Shown here in pieces: positions 1-12,656 of a stretch of 64,000 nucleotides of DNA; position 1 is the stretch's first letter; each line of letters begins with the position of its first letter. The notes beneath the pieces were generated by a model. The model had not been told where the DNA came from. It ran no database searches and saw nothing but the letters and a program-made list of their open reading frames with translations. Source of the DNA: Viridothelium virens. Lineage: Eukaryota > Ascomycota > Dothideomycetes > Trypetheliales > Trypetheliaceae. Position numbers and translations under genes: made by a program. The stretch spans positions 310,001-374,000 of the forward strand of contig ML991785.1 in the NCBI GenBank assembly GCA_010094025.1, given 5' to 3'.

Positions 1-320
1 GGCGTTTCGACTTGACTCTTCAGGTACGTCAAGCTTGCATGAAAGCTGTTCAATAACGCTCTTTTTTGAGTTGTACGCCTTCCTGATCGATGATCATATT
101 CTTTATCGCGCAGACATTTTTGAGAGACCGCGCCCCGACCTGATTGTAATGCCGTCGCCTTTTACCGGTTTTCTTGAACGGGCAACGTCGATCTCTTTAT
201 GAAAACTTCTCATCGCGAATGTCTGAACAAGCGGGAAAAATCTGTCGTTGCAATGCCACAAATTCCCTGACGTCAGAAATTTGCTAATATCTGGCGAGAC
301 AGGCATACACACTCATGCTG
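1..320. other. Intergenic, nothing recognised
   Basis: Short open frames only, none with a recognisable domain or a plausible start and splice structure. It precedes the tandem repeat block. Confidence 0.5.
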
Positions 321-1216
321 GACTGCATGTTTTGACAGCGAAGGTGAGGCACCCTACTTTTCCTAGCGCAATCATTTAGCAGTATGCATCCGCGTCCGAT
401 GATGTCGAGGTCGACGTTCCCGGCCTCGAAAAACAAAAAATAGACTGAGAGAACAACTGAGATTAAGCTGAGCGCCATTCTTCGGTAAAGGATACCCTGA
501 GAGATATTCCGCCATCCTGGTGTGGGCATCCTTGGAGATATCCTGCCGTCTGGTGACTTGGTACATTGACGTCAAAATTGAGAGCTGGTCTGAGGACTAT
601 TTTCCTCTGTATTATTATGCCGCCCTTAAATGCAACATTTGCTGACCTCGATCAATCACTCCAGGGTACTAGGACTGCATTAAAAAAATTGACAGCGAAG
701 GTGAGGTACCCTAGTTTTCCTAGCCAATTATTTAGCAATATGCACACGAGTCCGATGATGAAGATTATAACCAACTAAGAAACCGACCGCCGTTTGACGA
801 CACAATGATTATTTTAACTCTGAGAATTTTTTTCTCCGCATTATGCCGCCCCTGGATGCGACTTTTGCTGACCTCGGTCAATGGGAATAGGTTACCCGAA
901 ACGATCAGCCAAGGTGAGGTACTCTGGTTTTCCCAGCCTAATCATTTGTGCATTCGTGTCCGATGACGGATGGAAAAATCTCCAGTAGTCCGTAAACTCC
1001 GCGGATACTAGGGGTTCTGCGAAGAACAGTATGGAGATCGAGCGGCATTCTCCGGTAGAGAGCATCCTGAGAGATATCCCTCCACCTTGGTGTGGGCGTG
1101 GGCATCCTTGGAAATGTCTCGCCGTCCGGTGACTTGGTACAATGACGTGAAAATAATGAGCTGCGTCTGAGGACCATTTTTCTCTCTATTATGTCACCGA
1201 GGGATGTAACGCTCGC
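321..1216. repeat. Diverged tandem repeat, three copies
   Basis: Three collinear copies can be aligned by eye. They start near 321 (core GACAGCGAAGGTGAGG at 334), 672 (same core at 691) and 905 (CAGCCAAGGTGAGG). Each copy continues with a TTTTCC(T/C)AGC block and a GTCCGATGA block. Copies 1 and 3 also share, at a constant offset of about 570 bp, the segment GAGAGATATTCC/GAGAGATATCCC (499 and 1069), TGGTGTGGGC and GGTGACTTGGTACA. All three end in a GATG(C/T)(A/G)AC..TTTGCTGACCTCG-like block (near 630, 855 and 1205). Copy 2 lacks about 140 bp from its middle. The full unit is about 350 bp. I see no coding potential or terminal inverted repeats, and the family is unknown. The many substitutions between copies imply an old duplication. 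Confidence 0.75.
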
Positions 1217-4200
1217 TGACTTTGCCTCGATCCCTTCAGTTCCTTGCAGTGCGACGCAGCATGCTTGGAATGCTCTGTTGTTGCTGATTCGTACGTCGAT
1301 TGGGGAAAGCAGATGGAGTGCTGTAAGTCCACTTTTTGTAAATCTAGGTTTTAGACATGATAGGTTTCTCCACGCTGCCCGGCTACTATGAGGCGTCCGA
1401 TGGCTGAATTATTGCGCAAACAGGTACCAATCGAGTAGCATTGGCCCACGATCATAACATCTCGACATTATTGGGTAAGTCGAGCTTTCCACAAACATCA
1501 GTACAGCAAGCATGTCTCCGAAATCACCGCAAGAATGATGGAAACCAAAGAGCCCTGAACCTTCAAGCACTCAAACCGCATTATAGCTGGTTTGAGTTGC
1601 TGAAGGTTAATGATGTCCTTCGGGAAATATACACTTGATTCTGACTCGCAATCGTTTTGGGACAGCACATTTTCATGCTCTCCCCATATTTTAAGTCCCA
1701 GCTGACGCAGTTCCACGTAGGAGTTCGCCGTACGTAGCCGGAAATAGGGATATTCGCATGTACAAGCTCCAGTACTATGCTTTCCCACAAGGACCGTCCG
1801 AGCCTCATCGACTAGCATTACCGATGCTGCCGATTGGCAAACTTATGAGTATCTGTCGTCATGACAGGAGGCAATCGTCTAAAAGCACTAAGTATGGGAT
1901 CGCCCAAAGCCCCTTTTGAATGCCTTGCGTGTTGGCTAATAGCTGGAACAATGACAATACTCTATTCAAGATGTAGAAATCGTCCCCGCCAGGGCGAGGC
2001 CGAGTTCGCTGAGCCGCACGACGATCACAGGCATTTCGCTCGGCGTTCTTTCGAGACACTAGATCCGTATGTGCCCCAATAACCCTGAAGAAGCGCGCGC
2101 TTTGTCGTTAACAGATGAGTATACGACGAGAGGAAGACTGCTGGCTTTGATTCGCTGCCCAGCTACGCCGTATTCAAAGTTGGAGACGTCATTGATGAAC
2201 AGGTCCAGGAGTAATCACTCGCCGAGGATAAGAAGCTACCGATCCACGCACAGATGTGACACCTTTGTCTTAATGTATTCAATCGTCGACGAGCAGAAAG
2301 AAAGGAGCGACTGGGATTTTTCTGAAGGTAGAGCAACTGAAGGGTGTACAAGGGCAAGTGGTGCAATGCAAATTCCCTTCAGCCGGAAGCCTGGTTTCAA
2401 GGTCTGGTCATGATACGTAGCACGAGAAATGATAAAATATCTTCCTTCAATGCCGCACTTCTGACATCATGCTTCTCGCATGATGGAGACTCATAGTGTC
2501 CATCCTGAAGCTGTCTAACCAGTAACTCAGCGTAGTGTCAGTTGAATTGTGGCTGTAGCTGAATTGACAGCTGGGGACGGTCAGACAAAGGTGGTGCCAC
2601 GATTGTCTGCAATGATTTGGTTGTTTACAGGTGGAGGTATATCTGCAGTTGACATCGTTGTGCTGGCTCACAGACATGAGTCTCAGCAAAATCCTGAAGT
2701 GGATCAATGGTATCCGTAGCGTTTAGACAGTCATCCGATGCCCTCATAACTAAACATTGCCACGGCAGTAGATATCGGGTGCTGCATTGTTGATATGCGT
2801 CTGTCACATGGGGCTTTGTCAAGCCTTTCCACCTTTTCACGTACAGTAGCATTTTCTCACGCAGAGGCATTGGTAATTTAGCTCCGTTCCAGGAATAGGA
2901 GGCAGCGGAGAAGTAGTACGATGATGCAAAAATCTCTCGACCTAAATAGACTTTGGCTTATCTTACGTTTGAGGAGACGTCTGATTGCAGGAGGTCCTGA
3001 AGGACTATGCGGAAATCTTGCTAGACGCATACTGCAGACCAACTGTATTCTTCTCAAGCGCTTCCGTAATCTGATTGATACTCCAGATGGGATACGAGCA
3101 TGGCTCGCCGGTCACGTGAATCAAGTTTGCGGTTGAGCGAAAGGGTCGTGATGGGGTCAAAGTAGGTCAACCCTATTTCGACAGCCATACTTGCGCGTGT
3201 CCTTGTCTTTATTTGAAAAGCGGCGTCGATTCTTGAGGACCAACTCGCTCCAGGCTCTAAAATAGTCGGTCAAACACACTGTATGCTGTCATCCGCTCGG
3301 CTTTGTGTATTGTACGGGAACCAGCAGCGGCAACCATATTCGCGGAAGTCTTTATTGCTCCTACTCCGGCACGCATACGCAGGAAACCACAACAACTCTG
3401 CCAGAGCTCTCAAGTGCTTGGACTTGGACACAGCGAAGAGCTAGTCTTACATTATGGCGTCCTGAAACATAGATTTTCTCCAGGATGCCGCAGCCGGACA
3501 GCGACAGGAAGTCAGGACCGATGCAATTTGATCCCGAAATAGTCTTTTGCCATGCACGACACCAGTGAAAAGCAACACTGTCGACTTCCAGCTATAGGAC
3601 GGTGTGTCAGACCTCTAGGAAGATCAATCCAGTGAAAACAGCCTTGAGAGAGTAGAGATAGCAGCAGCTCTGCCTTCCAGATACACACGGTCGGATGAGT
3701 GCCTTCAACGAAAACCTTCACCTACTCAGCAGCCAGATCAAAGATCCTGCGCGCTCCATATTCAGATCTTTTGTGGCTTGCTGGAGGACGGAATGTCTCG
3801 AGGCTATGAACGTCAAAGCTTGCCGATGCTACTTTTCGATGCCTTGATACAATGTGCGGATCATCGGGATGACGATCCTACCCTTTACTAGCAAGATTCA
3901 GTTCCGAGACTGGTACGACTGCAGTCGAAACGCAGGCTTGGCAGCCTTAGTCCTCCAAATATCCGGCAACGATGCGATACTGCGGGTTCCTATCCAACCT
4001 CCATCTTAACATTCGACCCAACGCAATGCTATGTCGATAACATTTGGCTCTCGCTGAAATCGATTTTGGAGGATGACTATGGAACAGAAAACACTTCCCT
4101 TGAGCCCAGATAAGACATATTTGAATTGGAGTTAAGGAGGGAAACGTCACATGCCGAACAAGGGTATTCGTTGTTCTGCGCACGATGGAGGCAGGAAACC

Positions 4201-6003
4201 AATGTCATCATCAATGTCTCCAGTTCAGGCTGTTCGCTTGTTTTCGACAGTGGGAGTGGGTTGACATGTAAATTCCGCCGCTGGGATCCACTGCACCCCG
4301 GAGTCACTCCACAAACCCTCGCAATGTCGAAGACAAACTATGGAGTCCTTTGAGATCTGGGAGCACGATTGCAGTGTAGCAACCGCAAGGGAATCAGTAA
4401 GAGCAGGGAGCACTTCAAGTCACCGTTGTTTAAGTGACTGGATCGAGAGGGAGAGCTGGCGCATCTCATCCGACGTTGATTGATCAAAGCCAAGGGGAAT
4501 GTCAACAAGGCTTCAGTCCAGCGACTCAAACGGCCTAGTTCAGCGTCCTCAAAAACCGTTCCGCGCTTGTGAAAGGTTGTCCGGGAGTCCAGAGAATGCA
4601 AGAGAAAAGGTCAAGAGCCCCCACACAACCGAGGCGATTTCACAACCAGCTTCAATGTCCCGATCATGTTTGTTGCCAAATTACCATGTGACGGTCCAGA
4701 GCTGGTCCGATCATATCTTCGTCCAGTCATCCACGTAACCAGTCGCTCGATCATCTCATCACCAGGATAGCTCGGCGCAATGAAGCTCTCTGATAGTCCG
4801 CTGTCCGACTTCGAAGTATCGGATTCGCCTACCAAGATCGGAAACAGACAACGATAAAGACATAATTCCTAGCTTGTATCGCCAGATGATCCCGAGATGC
4901 ATTGCTCCTAGGTCAAGGAAGAGTGCGCGAACGCTTCACCAAACCCAATGTCGCCACCCAGATCCAACAGCACTGTTATTGTCATCAGTTCCAAATCCCT
5001 CTCACGAGATGATGGCGGAAGGAAATGAAGAGGTGATACCGAAGGGGCGAAGAGCAGCGAGAACATAAGAGTTCAGCTCCGCGCATAGCGTAAGCGGAAG
5101 GTTCGATGGAAATCTCTAAAAGCACCATGATAAGAGCAACCTATTCACACAACATGGCTGGATGTAGCCTAAGACCGCATCGCCCAGCATCATCCAGACC
5201 GAACGAACCAATCCAGCGGAAATGTCGTTGGGCTAAGCTACTACCGCTCTAGTATGAGCCATCGTTCTTCAGGCTGTCCCCTTTGGCCGATCTTGGAACC
5301 TTCCAACGGAAAAGATAGTGTTGCAGTATTGAAAAGTTCCCGTCCGGAAGTTAGGTTGAGAATATCGCAAGATAACAATGTGGAATGCCCGGGTACATCG
5401 CAGGAAAATCCAGGCCATATGGTTGAATGCCCGAGGGTAAAGCTCTGTTCTGGCTCTCCGAAAGATTCCAAAGAGTGGCCATTAGCCGATCGCTTCTGGC
5501 AGATGTACTGCCTATTGCAGGACAATGAGATCGGCATCCTAGGGGTCTAACGTTTTTCGACAGTCCGCGAGGATCGGAAAGTCAGCCGTCCAGAAATAAA
5601 CGTAGATGAATACAACAAGACTCAGAGATTCGATTAGCTGATCGAAGAAAGCTTCACGCGGATCAGGAAGGATATCTCATCCTGCAAACACAGTCTTCAG
5701 GATAAGGCGGATTTGATTCGTAGAGGAGTTTTCCTCGTTCTCCAGACTTGCAGCTCTCCCTTTTCCCGGTGGTAGAAAAAGCCCTTCAAGGTCAGGAGAT
5801 GTATGTGCTCATGTGCCATACAGTGCTGGCCAAGACCTGTGATATTGAGATCCCCGAGACAAGACCGGGCCAGATGGACGGTAGAGTTTCCTCATGCTTG
5901 CACTTATTGAAGATTTTGAAGTATAGTTTGAAACGCGCTTGTGCTGTCTCATCTCAGGGATTGCGTCGAATCCTGGGCAATATGGTTGACGGCATCAACC
6001 GTT
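1217..6003. other. Gene-poor region, no supported gene
   Basis: Open frames of 60 to 106 codons occur on both strands, for example 1498-1818 on the minus strand and 5254-5550 on the plus strand. That is what chance gives at this base composition. None shows a domain, a signal peptide plus gene structure, or continuity through plausible introns. No RNA gene signature (paired A and B boxes) was seen. Confidence 0.5.
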
Positions 6004-6074
6004 CCTTCTGGCAAACCAACCGGTGCCTCCGGAAAACCGACTGATCTTTCTGGAAATCCAATTAATCGGTCGGG
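6004..6074. repeat. 21-bp minisatellite, 3.4 copies
   Basis: Three adjacent 21-bp units (6004-6024, 6025-6045, 6046-6066) and a partial fourth share the pattern CTTCTGG(A/C)AAACC(A/G)A. In frame on the plus strand each unit reads (A/P/L)SG(K/N)P(T/I)(G/D/N). The host open frame is only 63 codons and has no other support. The stretch could be the remnant of a repetitive coding region or a chance minisatellite. Confidence 0.6.
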
Positions 6075-9000
6075 AGTCGCTTATATCCATAGTGTTCGGA
6101 TGGTATTTCGAAGTCTAAGCGGTGGAAATTAACGGTTCTGCATAATAAGATCTGCGCAGTCGCTCAGCACTATCCAAATCAAATCTTCACAAGGGCGCAG
6201 TCTCTGCGGACAGGCTTTTCTTGAATGCTCGTGTTGTCCTGGGCACGGACATGCTGTCTGAAATTTGGGAAGCGCCATGGCGGCAATCTTTTGACGTGGG
6301 ATAACGAGGTGGTGGCCTTGGACGGAGAGTAAAATCTGAGGGCACTGGTTTGGAAAAGAGTTTTCTTCTTGATATTCCGACTCTGATTGTGTCCTGTTGA
6401 CGAATCCCATCTACGGCAACTTATCTTGGCGAGTCGTGTTGAAGTGAGGAAAGACAATAGGTAGCCTTCGAAAAATATAGGGGTTCGTACTGCCAGTCGA
6501 CAGCCTGCATATTCAGCACACAGCCCAGGATTGTCGTTGGAATCTTAACACGACGAGGGAACAGCACCAGTTATAGCAAGGTTCCGGTGCTGAAGCGGAA
6601 GATGACAACTGGGACCGGCTGGCTTCGAGCGATGTAGAGCTCGAAGATTATTGATCAACATCCATCTAAAGTAGAGGCACACGCTTTTCCCCTTTTTCCT
6701 TTCATTTCCTTCGTTCGATTATCTTGATTGTCTCGCTTTTTCTTTCCGCTCGGTCTCTTTCGCTATCTTGGGATAGCTATCCTATTGTTTGACAAGCCGC
6801 TGGTGGCGCCTTTCAGACCTCAAGAACATTCTTTAGTGTTGTACCCACCCATTTCAAGGTGCGTTGAGTCTTGGTATGATCATCCTTACTTGACTTCTTT
6901 TTTGATATTTTCCACGAAGTGGAACTTCGTTTCGCAACGCACAACAGTCGTATGTATAGCCTTGTTGCTGCCGGTACTAACTTTCTTAAAGCAAGTACAT
7001 TTTGACATATTCATCCCATTAGTGGGTCATCTTTGTCTTTTTCACAGCTAGCTCCATACATGGAAACTGAACTTTAAGCATCGGAGGGGTTGAAGACGAT
7101 CAACGGAGCAGTAGCGGAGGTAATCGAGCTCCACGTTCCGAATACTGGGAATGCAATCCTCAAAAATGGATGCATCGACGCAAGCACGTAACGCCAACAC
7201 ATTGGAAGCTTCGTCATGCAGCCGCTTTTAGCAGGCATCGGGCTTTGGTCAGGCAGCTGTCAGTAGTCGTGACTAGAGGGCCGAGAACGAAACTAGATAT
7301 TGACGATTGAGTCCAGGAGAGCAAGGAGCTACGATGTACGGAAGCCCGGCGCGCTTAAGCTCAAAAGGCCCATCGATGGAACCTAACAGACCACCAATGG
7401 ACAGGACCGTGAAAAAGTCGATGGAAGAGGCCAAGCAAATGCAAGTTGGCAGGCCAAACAGATTCTTGGTTTACGTCGGAGTCTCGGGCTGGTGATTCAA
7501 GATCAGCGCCAGTATAATGGACGTTGGGTGATGGTCTCGCATGCCCGACATCCAGTCTCATGTCATTACCAGCGGGCAATACCCAAACTTGTGGCGTCTG
7601 TCATGAATCCGTATGATTGCTCCTTCTACAGGGAGGCCTTGAACCGTGCTTTTTCTGTGTCAGGGACCCTGAGTTGACTCTTGTCCTCCAAATTCGGTAA
7701 CGTATTCATGTACATTCATTGATCTATTTTGCCAGTGCCACTTTACCCAGCTCATCAGTCCCACGACCCAGATAGCGAAAGAGCGAAGATGCACGCGCCA
7801 ACTGTCCAGACTCCAATGCGTTTTGCCGAGGGGTTTGGTATATCCAAGAGCTCAGGACTGATCAACATTGGCCCATCGTTTCTTCATGTTCAGCTTACCA
7901 GACCACCATTCCGGATATTCTTTCCACGCACCCTCTGTCTTTGACTTTCTTCCATAAAAGTCTACATGCTTCGGGTGATGATGTTGCGACCCTCAAGATA
8001 TTCATTCGACAGGTATCCAGTACGTTCTCCTACGTTCAGACAGCACGTTCGATGTTGGCTCAAATGCAGTGACGGTAATCAGAATGGCAGTGCCAGTCTT
8101 TCTACCATTCACCCCGTCGGTAATCCGGTCGCCACGATATAAAACTTCTTCCTCTTGCGAGATGGTCAGCTTAAGTCGCGAAGAATACGCTTCGAAGCCG
8201 GGTCAAGTTTGTCGACATCCGTTCCTAACGCTGTCAAGTCCGAGGAAGCATCAGAGAGTGTCCTCGTCGATGCTTTGTGATGCACTCAGCTCGTCGATAG
8301 GCATGGAACCGATGAGCTGAAAACTCCCAAGGTCCTTGGTGGTGAACTGCCTTTCCCTCGTCTGTCGGTCATACGACTATGACATTTCCGGTTCTTGCCA
8401 AGGTTTGATGAAAACATGTGTTACGTTACCGTTGCACAGTAGTATGCTCGTGAAGTATCAGCCAACATTGAAGTTGACTCTTTGCTGTAGTCGATGAACA
8501 GGCAGCCCAGCTACAGAGAGCTTGCACGAACTGATCAGAAATTCTCGATGATTTGATACATAGCTTCGGTCATCGTCTGGCAAATCCAGATCAACCTCCA
8601 AGCGGGCAAGGGAGCATCGAGCTTCTGTGCGAGACCTGGTGCAAGTGAGCAGAGCAGAGGATGATAATGGACTACAGCTGCGGATGCGTGGGTAGTGTGT
8701 TAGTTCACTCCACCAGCTCAGGGTGAAGGGCAGTGGAGAGGGGATAGCCTCGCTTTGGAACTTGAAGCATTGAGATGCATTCTGAGAGTATGGGATATCT
8801 GAAGATCAGTTTCGCGAGGCTGTAGCCCTATCGATTGTTACCAGTGAAGAGGCCTTCAGGACAGCGTCCACTGATTGGGTGTCAGTCCTTGGTATCAAGG
8901 GACAATGAGTAAGCGAATCTCGGCCAAACGCCACTATGTCAGACGGAGATCTCACACCAAGGGTAGTCGCGAGATACCTTACATTTTCTCGCGGTCCTTG

Positions 9001-9264
9001 TTGTTGCTGGCCGATGGCAGAGCAAGGAAGGAGGGTGGGAGGACTTGGTGGAAGGCACGAGGGAGGGTGCAAGAGCAGTCGCCGGAGCAGAAAGCTCTCG
9101 GCCCCTGCTCGTCGAAACGGCCGCCCACCAACGCCCCTCTACACCAGCTTGTACATACGCGTCTTCCATGCGCTCTCGAGATTCTTAGCTCTTACCAATC
9201 ATCAACGTTGCTTTCATTGGTCTGTCGGAGGCTCGGAAGGCCATGCGTGCTGTCACAGTGTTTA
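6075..9264. other. Gene-poor region upstream of SLX4
   Basis: No supported gene. The stretch 6680-6770 is strongly pyrimidine-rich on the plus strand, like a fungal promoter or 5' leader, but no convincing coding exon follows. On the minus strand 8812-8467 is free of stops for about 115 codons without an ATG start, and the frame is interrupted further downstream. That may be a decayed gene or chance. The last several hundred bases presumably include the SLX4 promoter. Confidence 0.4.
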
Positions 9265-12183
9265 ATGGCTGCAAAGGAGGTGGTGCTGCTCTCTTCTTCG
9301 CCAATCCAATCACTTGAAATCGCAGAGACTCCGCCGGCTGCTCAGCGACGAGCTGTACATGCCACGTCCTGGCTTTCTCCTGACCTTCCTTCGCCTACTC
9401 GCCTCCTGAAGGTCAAGACCAATGCTTTGCGAACGGGCTCCAGGGCAGCGCAGATACCGCAGGGCGCAACAACTGGATTCACAAGCGCAGCAACTCTGCT
9501 CAAGGATACACAAAGCTCGGATGATACACACGCGCACGGAGGCAGAGAATCTGCAGCTGTCGATGCCTCCCGGATTTCGAGCTTAGACAGCTCGAGAACG
9601 GTGGGAACACTTGTCGAGAGAGGTAAACGAACAAAGAAGCAGCAGCTCACGGACGAGAATACCAACCCGTCATCCGAAAAGGCCAAAGCTGGCGGATCGA
9701 ATGATGATCCAGATACCGATTTCCAAGATTCAGTCATTGATGTCTCAGTACTTGAGATCCCCGAATCACCGGATGTCGCCCAAGCTGCACGTAGCCTTCC
9801 GACGCCACCCCCTGCACCTGCGTCCCTCTCTGCGATTCGCCGGAAAGGGGCTTCCAATAATGACCCTAAACAGCAGACCAAAATCAAAAAGGGTCGGGTC
9901 ACCAAGCCCAGGGTCGCCCGGGGGGTATCGAAGCAGCTAAAGGACAGCAGCAAGCAGAAGGTGAGACAAAGATCTACAGGGGCCACATCCGAGCATTTCC
10001 AACACCACGACGTGGCAATCCCACCTGAAATGGCGCAGAAGCCATCGAAGGAGGTCACTAATGGTTTGACAATTACGGATGAACTAGCAAACGATACACC
10101 ATTGCTGCTCGAGCAGGCTACTGCGAGAAGGACGGATTGGACGCCACCTAGAGCATGCCAAGAAGCACCTTCTGAGCCCGAAATTATCTCGCCCACGGGA
10201 GACGGAAGTAAAGACGGCAAGGATGAAGGACGCTCAAAGAAATCATTCCCAGACTTTTGTGGGCACTTTCATTATCCCAATCAGCCGATAAAGCCACCAT
10301 CGATCTCCCCAGAAAAGTCTCCCCGAATTACGTCAGGCGAGTCATATCCCAAAAAGCGACGCGTTGAGGTAATTTGAATCCCAACTCGAATTTCTCGTCT
10401 TAGCTAATGACGATTCCCGTAGCTCATTGCAATCTCTACATCAGCGTTAGATCCATCGACTACTGAGACAACCAAGAAGCCGTCAAGGTCGCCGAAGAAA
10501 AAGCCAACAACAATCACTGCTCTTGCAACTGCGCAATATCGCCCAGCCAGGTTTAGTCCATCGACGTCCAACTCTTTTTCCAAACTTTTCGGGCCAGAAC
10601 GTGCGACATCCAGTGATGTGGAAACTAGAAGTGACCTGAAAGCATCGGCGCCTGTACAAGAAGGTATCAAAGCGGCTGGCCGGCGAAAGTCGCCCTCCAA
10701 AGAAAGTCGGGACAAAATTGACAAGAGGAATGGACGAAAAGCAAGTAAGACGCAGAAGTCTGTTCGTGGTCGAAAACGGCTATACTCACCGGAAGCTGCG
10801 ATGAAGAGAGCAGAACGGCAAGATTTGGTATTTGGTTCATCAAGCCAACTTGCTAGTGGAGAGTCTCCATCTTTTATTCGAGACATGCAACAGGCCATTC
10901 GAGAATCGGAGGCTGCTACTCCTGTACCAGGGGCTGCCAGTAATATGGCTATGACGGATCCGAAATATTCTAGGCAACCCTTCTCCCTTGCTGGAGCAGC
11001 CCGAGGGCTATGGTCTGCTGCTGCTCGTGACCACGACAACGGGACCCTTTCTCCGGAATTTAAGCAGTCAGAGGCTCAACCGTCGGTTTCTTCGGAGGAA
11101 AAGGAAGCAAGCTTCGTTCACATTGATGACGTAGAGACCAAGACTCAAGTCGCATGGCAAAGAAGAAAGGGCATTCAAAGTTTTGGCAGCGCGTCTGTAG
11201 ATGGAAAGCACGCAAACAGTCCCTCTCTTGTGGACGAGACCGGCACTGATTTTATTCCTGTGGATGGGATAGCTACTAAAGAGACCGAAAGGCGGTCTGT
11301 CCATCGGAAAGACGCACTTGACACGTTTTCAGACGTTGCACGGTCAGGTGCTGAGCAAGAGTGTCGGCAAGCCCTTCTTGCACGACAACCGAACGGAGAG
11401 ACAACTAATCCTCTCTGTGTTAAGCCCGTCAAGAAGGCTCGAGGTCGTCCTCGAAAAGATCCGTCTCAAGCTCCAAAACCACGCAACCCTCGAAAAGCCC
11501 CAGCTTCAGACTCAGGACAGACAACGTCGACAAAGCAAAGGAGATCAAGGACTTCCAAGAAGAATAATTCTCATCCCACCGAAAAAGATGAATGGCAAGA
11601 CATCGACGAAATTTCTGACTACGAGGCCCCGCCCACTCCATCACCTCCTCGCCGGCGCGCCTCCCAGTCCCCTCATCCCCCTCAAGCCCTCGACCTCGCC
11701 TCCACCGCATCCAATCCAGTCGCTGAGAAACCAGCTCCGAAGCAATCACGCAAGCCCGGGAAAAAGCCACCGCCTTTCAGCTCTACCTCCAAGGCCTCCT
11801 ATTTCGGTCCTACCACCACCGATGAACGTGCCCTCTGGCCGTCTGTTGCTGAGCGCCTTTTTCCATTCCTCACCACGACCGTCAAAGCGGCGCCGCGCAG
11901 CAGCGATCCGAACAGGCCGAGTTGGCATGAGAAGATGCTCATGTACGATCCCATTGTGGCGGAGGATCTGACTGAGTGGCTAAAGGATAGGGTAGAGGCA
12001 GAGACGGAATTCGAAGGATGGCAGTGGGAATGGTGGCAAAGGGGAAAGGGGTTAAGGGCCTGGATGGTGAGGAGATGGTGTGAGGAGATGGGCGTGTGTT
12101 GTGTGATGAGGGAAGGGGGATGGCGTCGGGATGGGAGAACAGAGGCCGTTCAGGGGACAGTCCCAGAAGCCGCTTCTGGGTAG
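9265..12183 (+). CDS. slx4: Structure-specific endonuclease subunit SLX4
   Basis: Exons 9265-10368 and 10423-12183 join through a 54-nt GT-AG intron (phase 0) and give about 954 residues. SLX4 is the scaffold that binds and activates the SLX1 nuclease for resolving branched DNA in the nucleus. The start chosen gives MAAKEVVLLSSSP, a Val/Leu-Ser N-terminus typical of fungal SLX4. The frame stays open upstream, and an ATG at 8905 would add 120 residues. The protein is long, basic and low-complexity. Around residue 494 it carries the fungal SLX4 signature RQDLVFGSSSQLA followed by SPSFIRDMQQAI. An AT-hook (ARGRPRK) lies near residue 708. The C-terminal 90 residues contain PSWHEKMLMYDPIVAEDLT and a Trp-rich stretch ending in WCEEMGVCC, matching the conserved C-terminal SLX1-binding domain. 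It faces the permease gene tail to tail. Confidence 0.88.
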
Positions 12184-12656
12184 AGACTGTTGGGCCAATG
12201 TCTGATGGCTAATTTGGAAATTGAGGAGCGTAGCTTCCAGTCAATTAGTGATGAAATTACAGCAAATCAACCAATCGAGGTGATCTCGTAAAACTCTTTC
12301 TAACTCCGATCACAATTAACCTTGGTCTTCTAGTCGATGAATCAATCCATTCGGCTCATCTGTAATTATGAGATGGCGATCTAAGACTTTCGTTAACATG
12401 GAAGGTAGTCTTGCGAAAACCATGTAATATGGGTACAATGTACATAACAAGGATACTCTAACAAGTCATCGAGGTCGTCCTCATCGAATCTTTGATCCCC
12501 TCTCAAGGGCAGACTTAGAACCAAAAAGATAAAGCAGCCGTGGATATCATTTCATGCACTCGAGAATGCAAATTCGGCAAATGGAGATAGCATCTATCTC
12601 CTACCCCGTCGGCAGGAGTAATAACCTCAACGTCCCCGCTGCCATGATCAACTCCA
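12184..12656. other. Convergent 3' intergenic spacer
   Basis: This 473-bp spacer lies between the SLX4 stop and the stop of the minus-strand permease. It is AT-richer than its flanks and presumably carries both polyadenylation regions. No other feature was seen. Confidence 0.6.

Noticed and set aside
334-460. Box C/D snoRNA idea for the tandem repeat (GATGATG and CTGA blocks)
   Set aside because: The box-like motifs are not kept at constant spacing in the three copies, and no terminal stem is present.
9342-10220. 292-codon open frame on the minus strand
   Set aside because: It lies antisense to SLX4 exon 1, with Ser/Cys/Leu-rich shadow composition; SLX4 is clearly the real gene.
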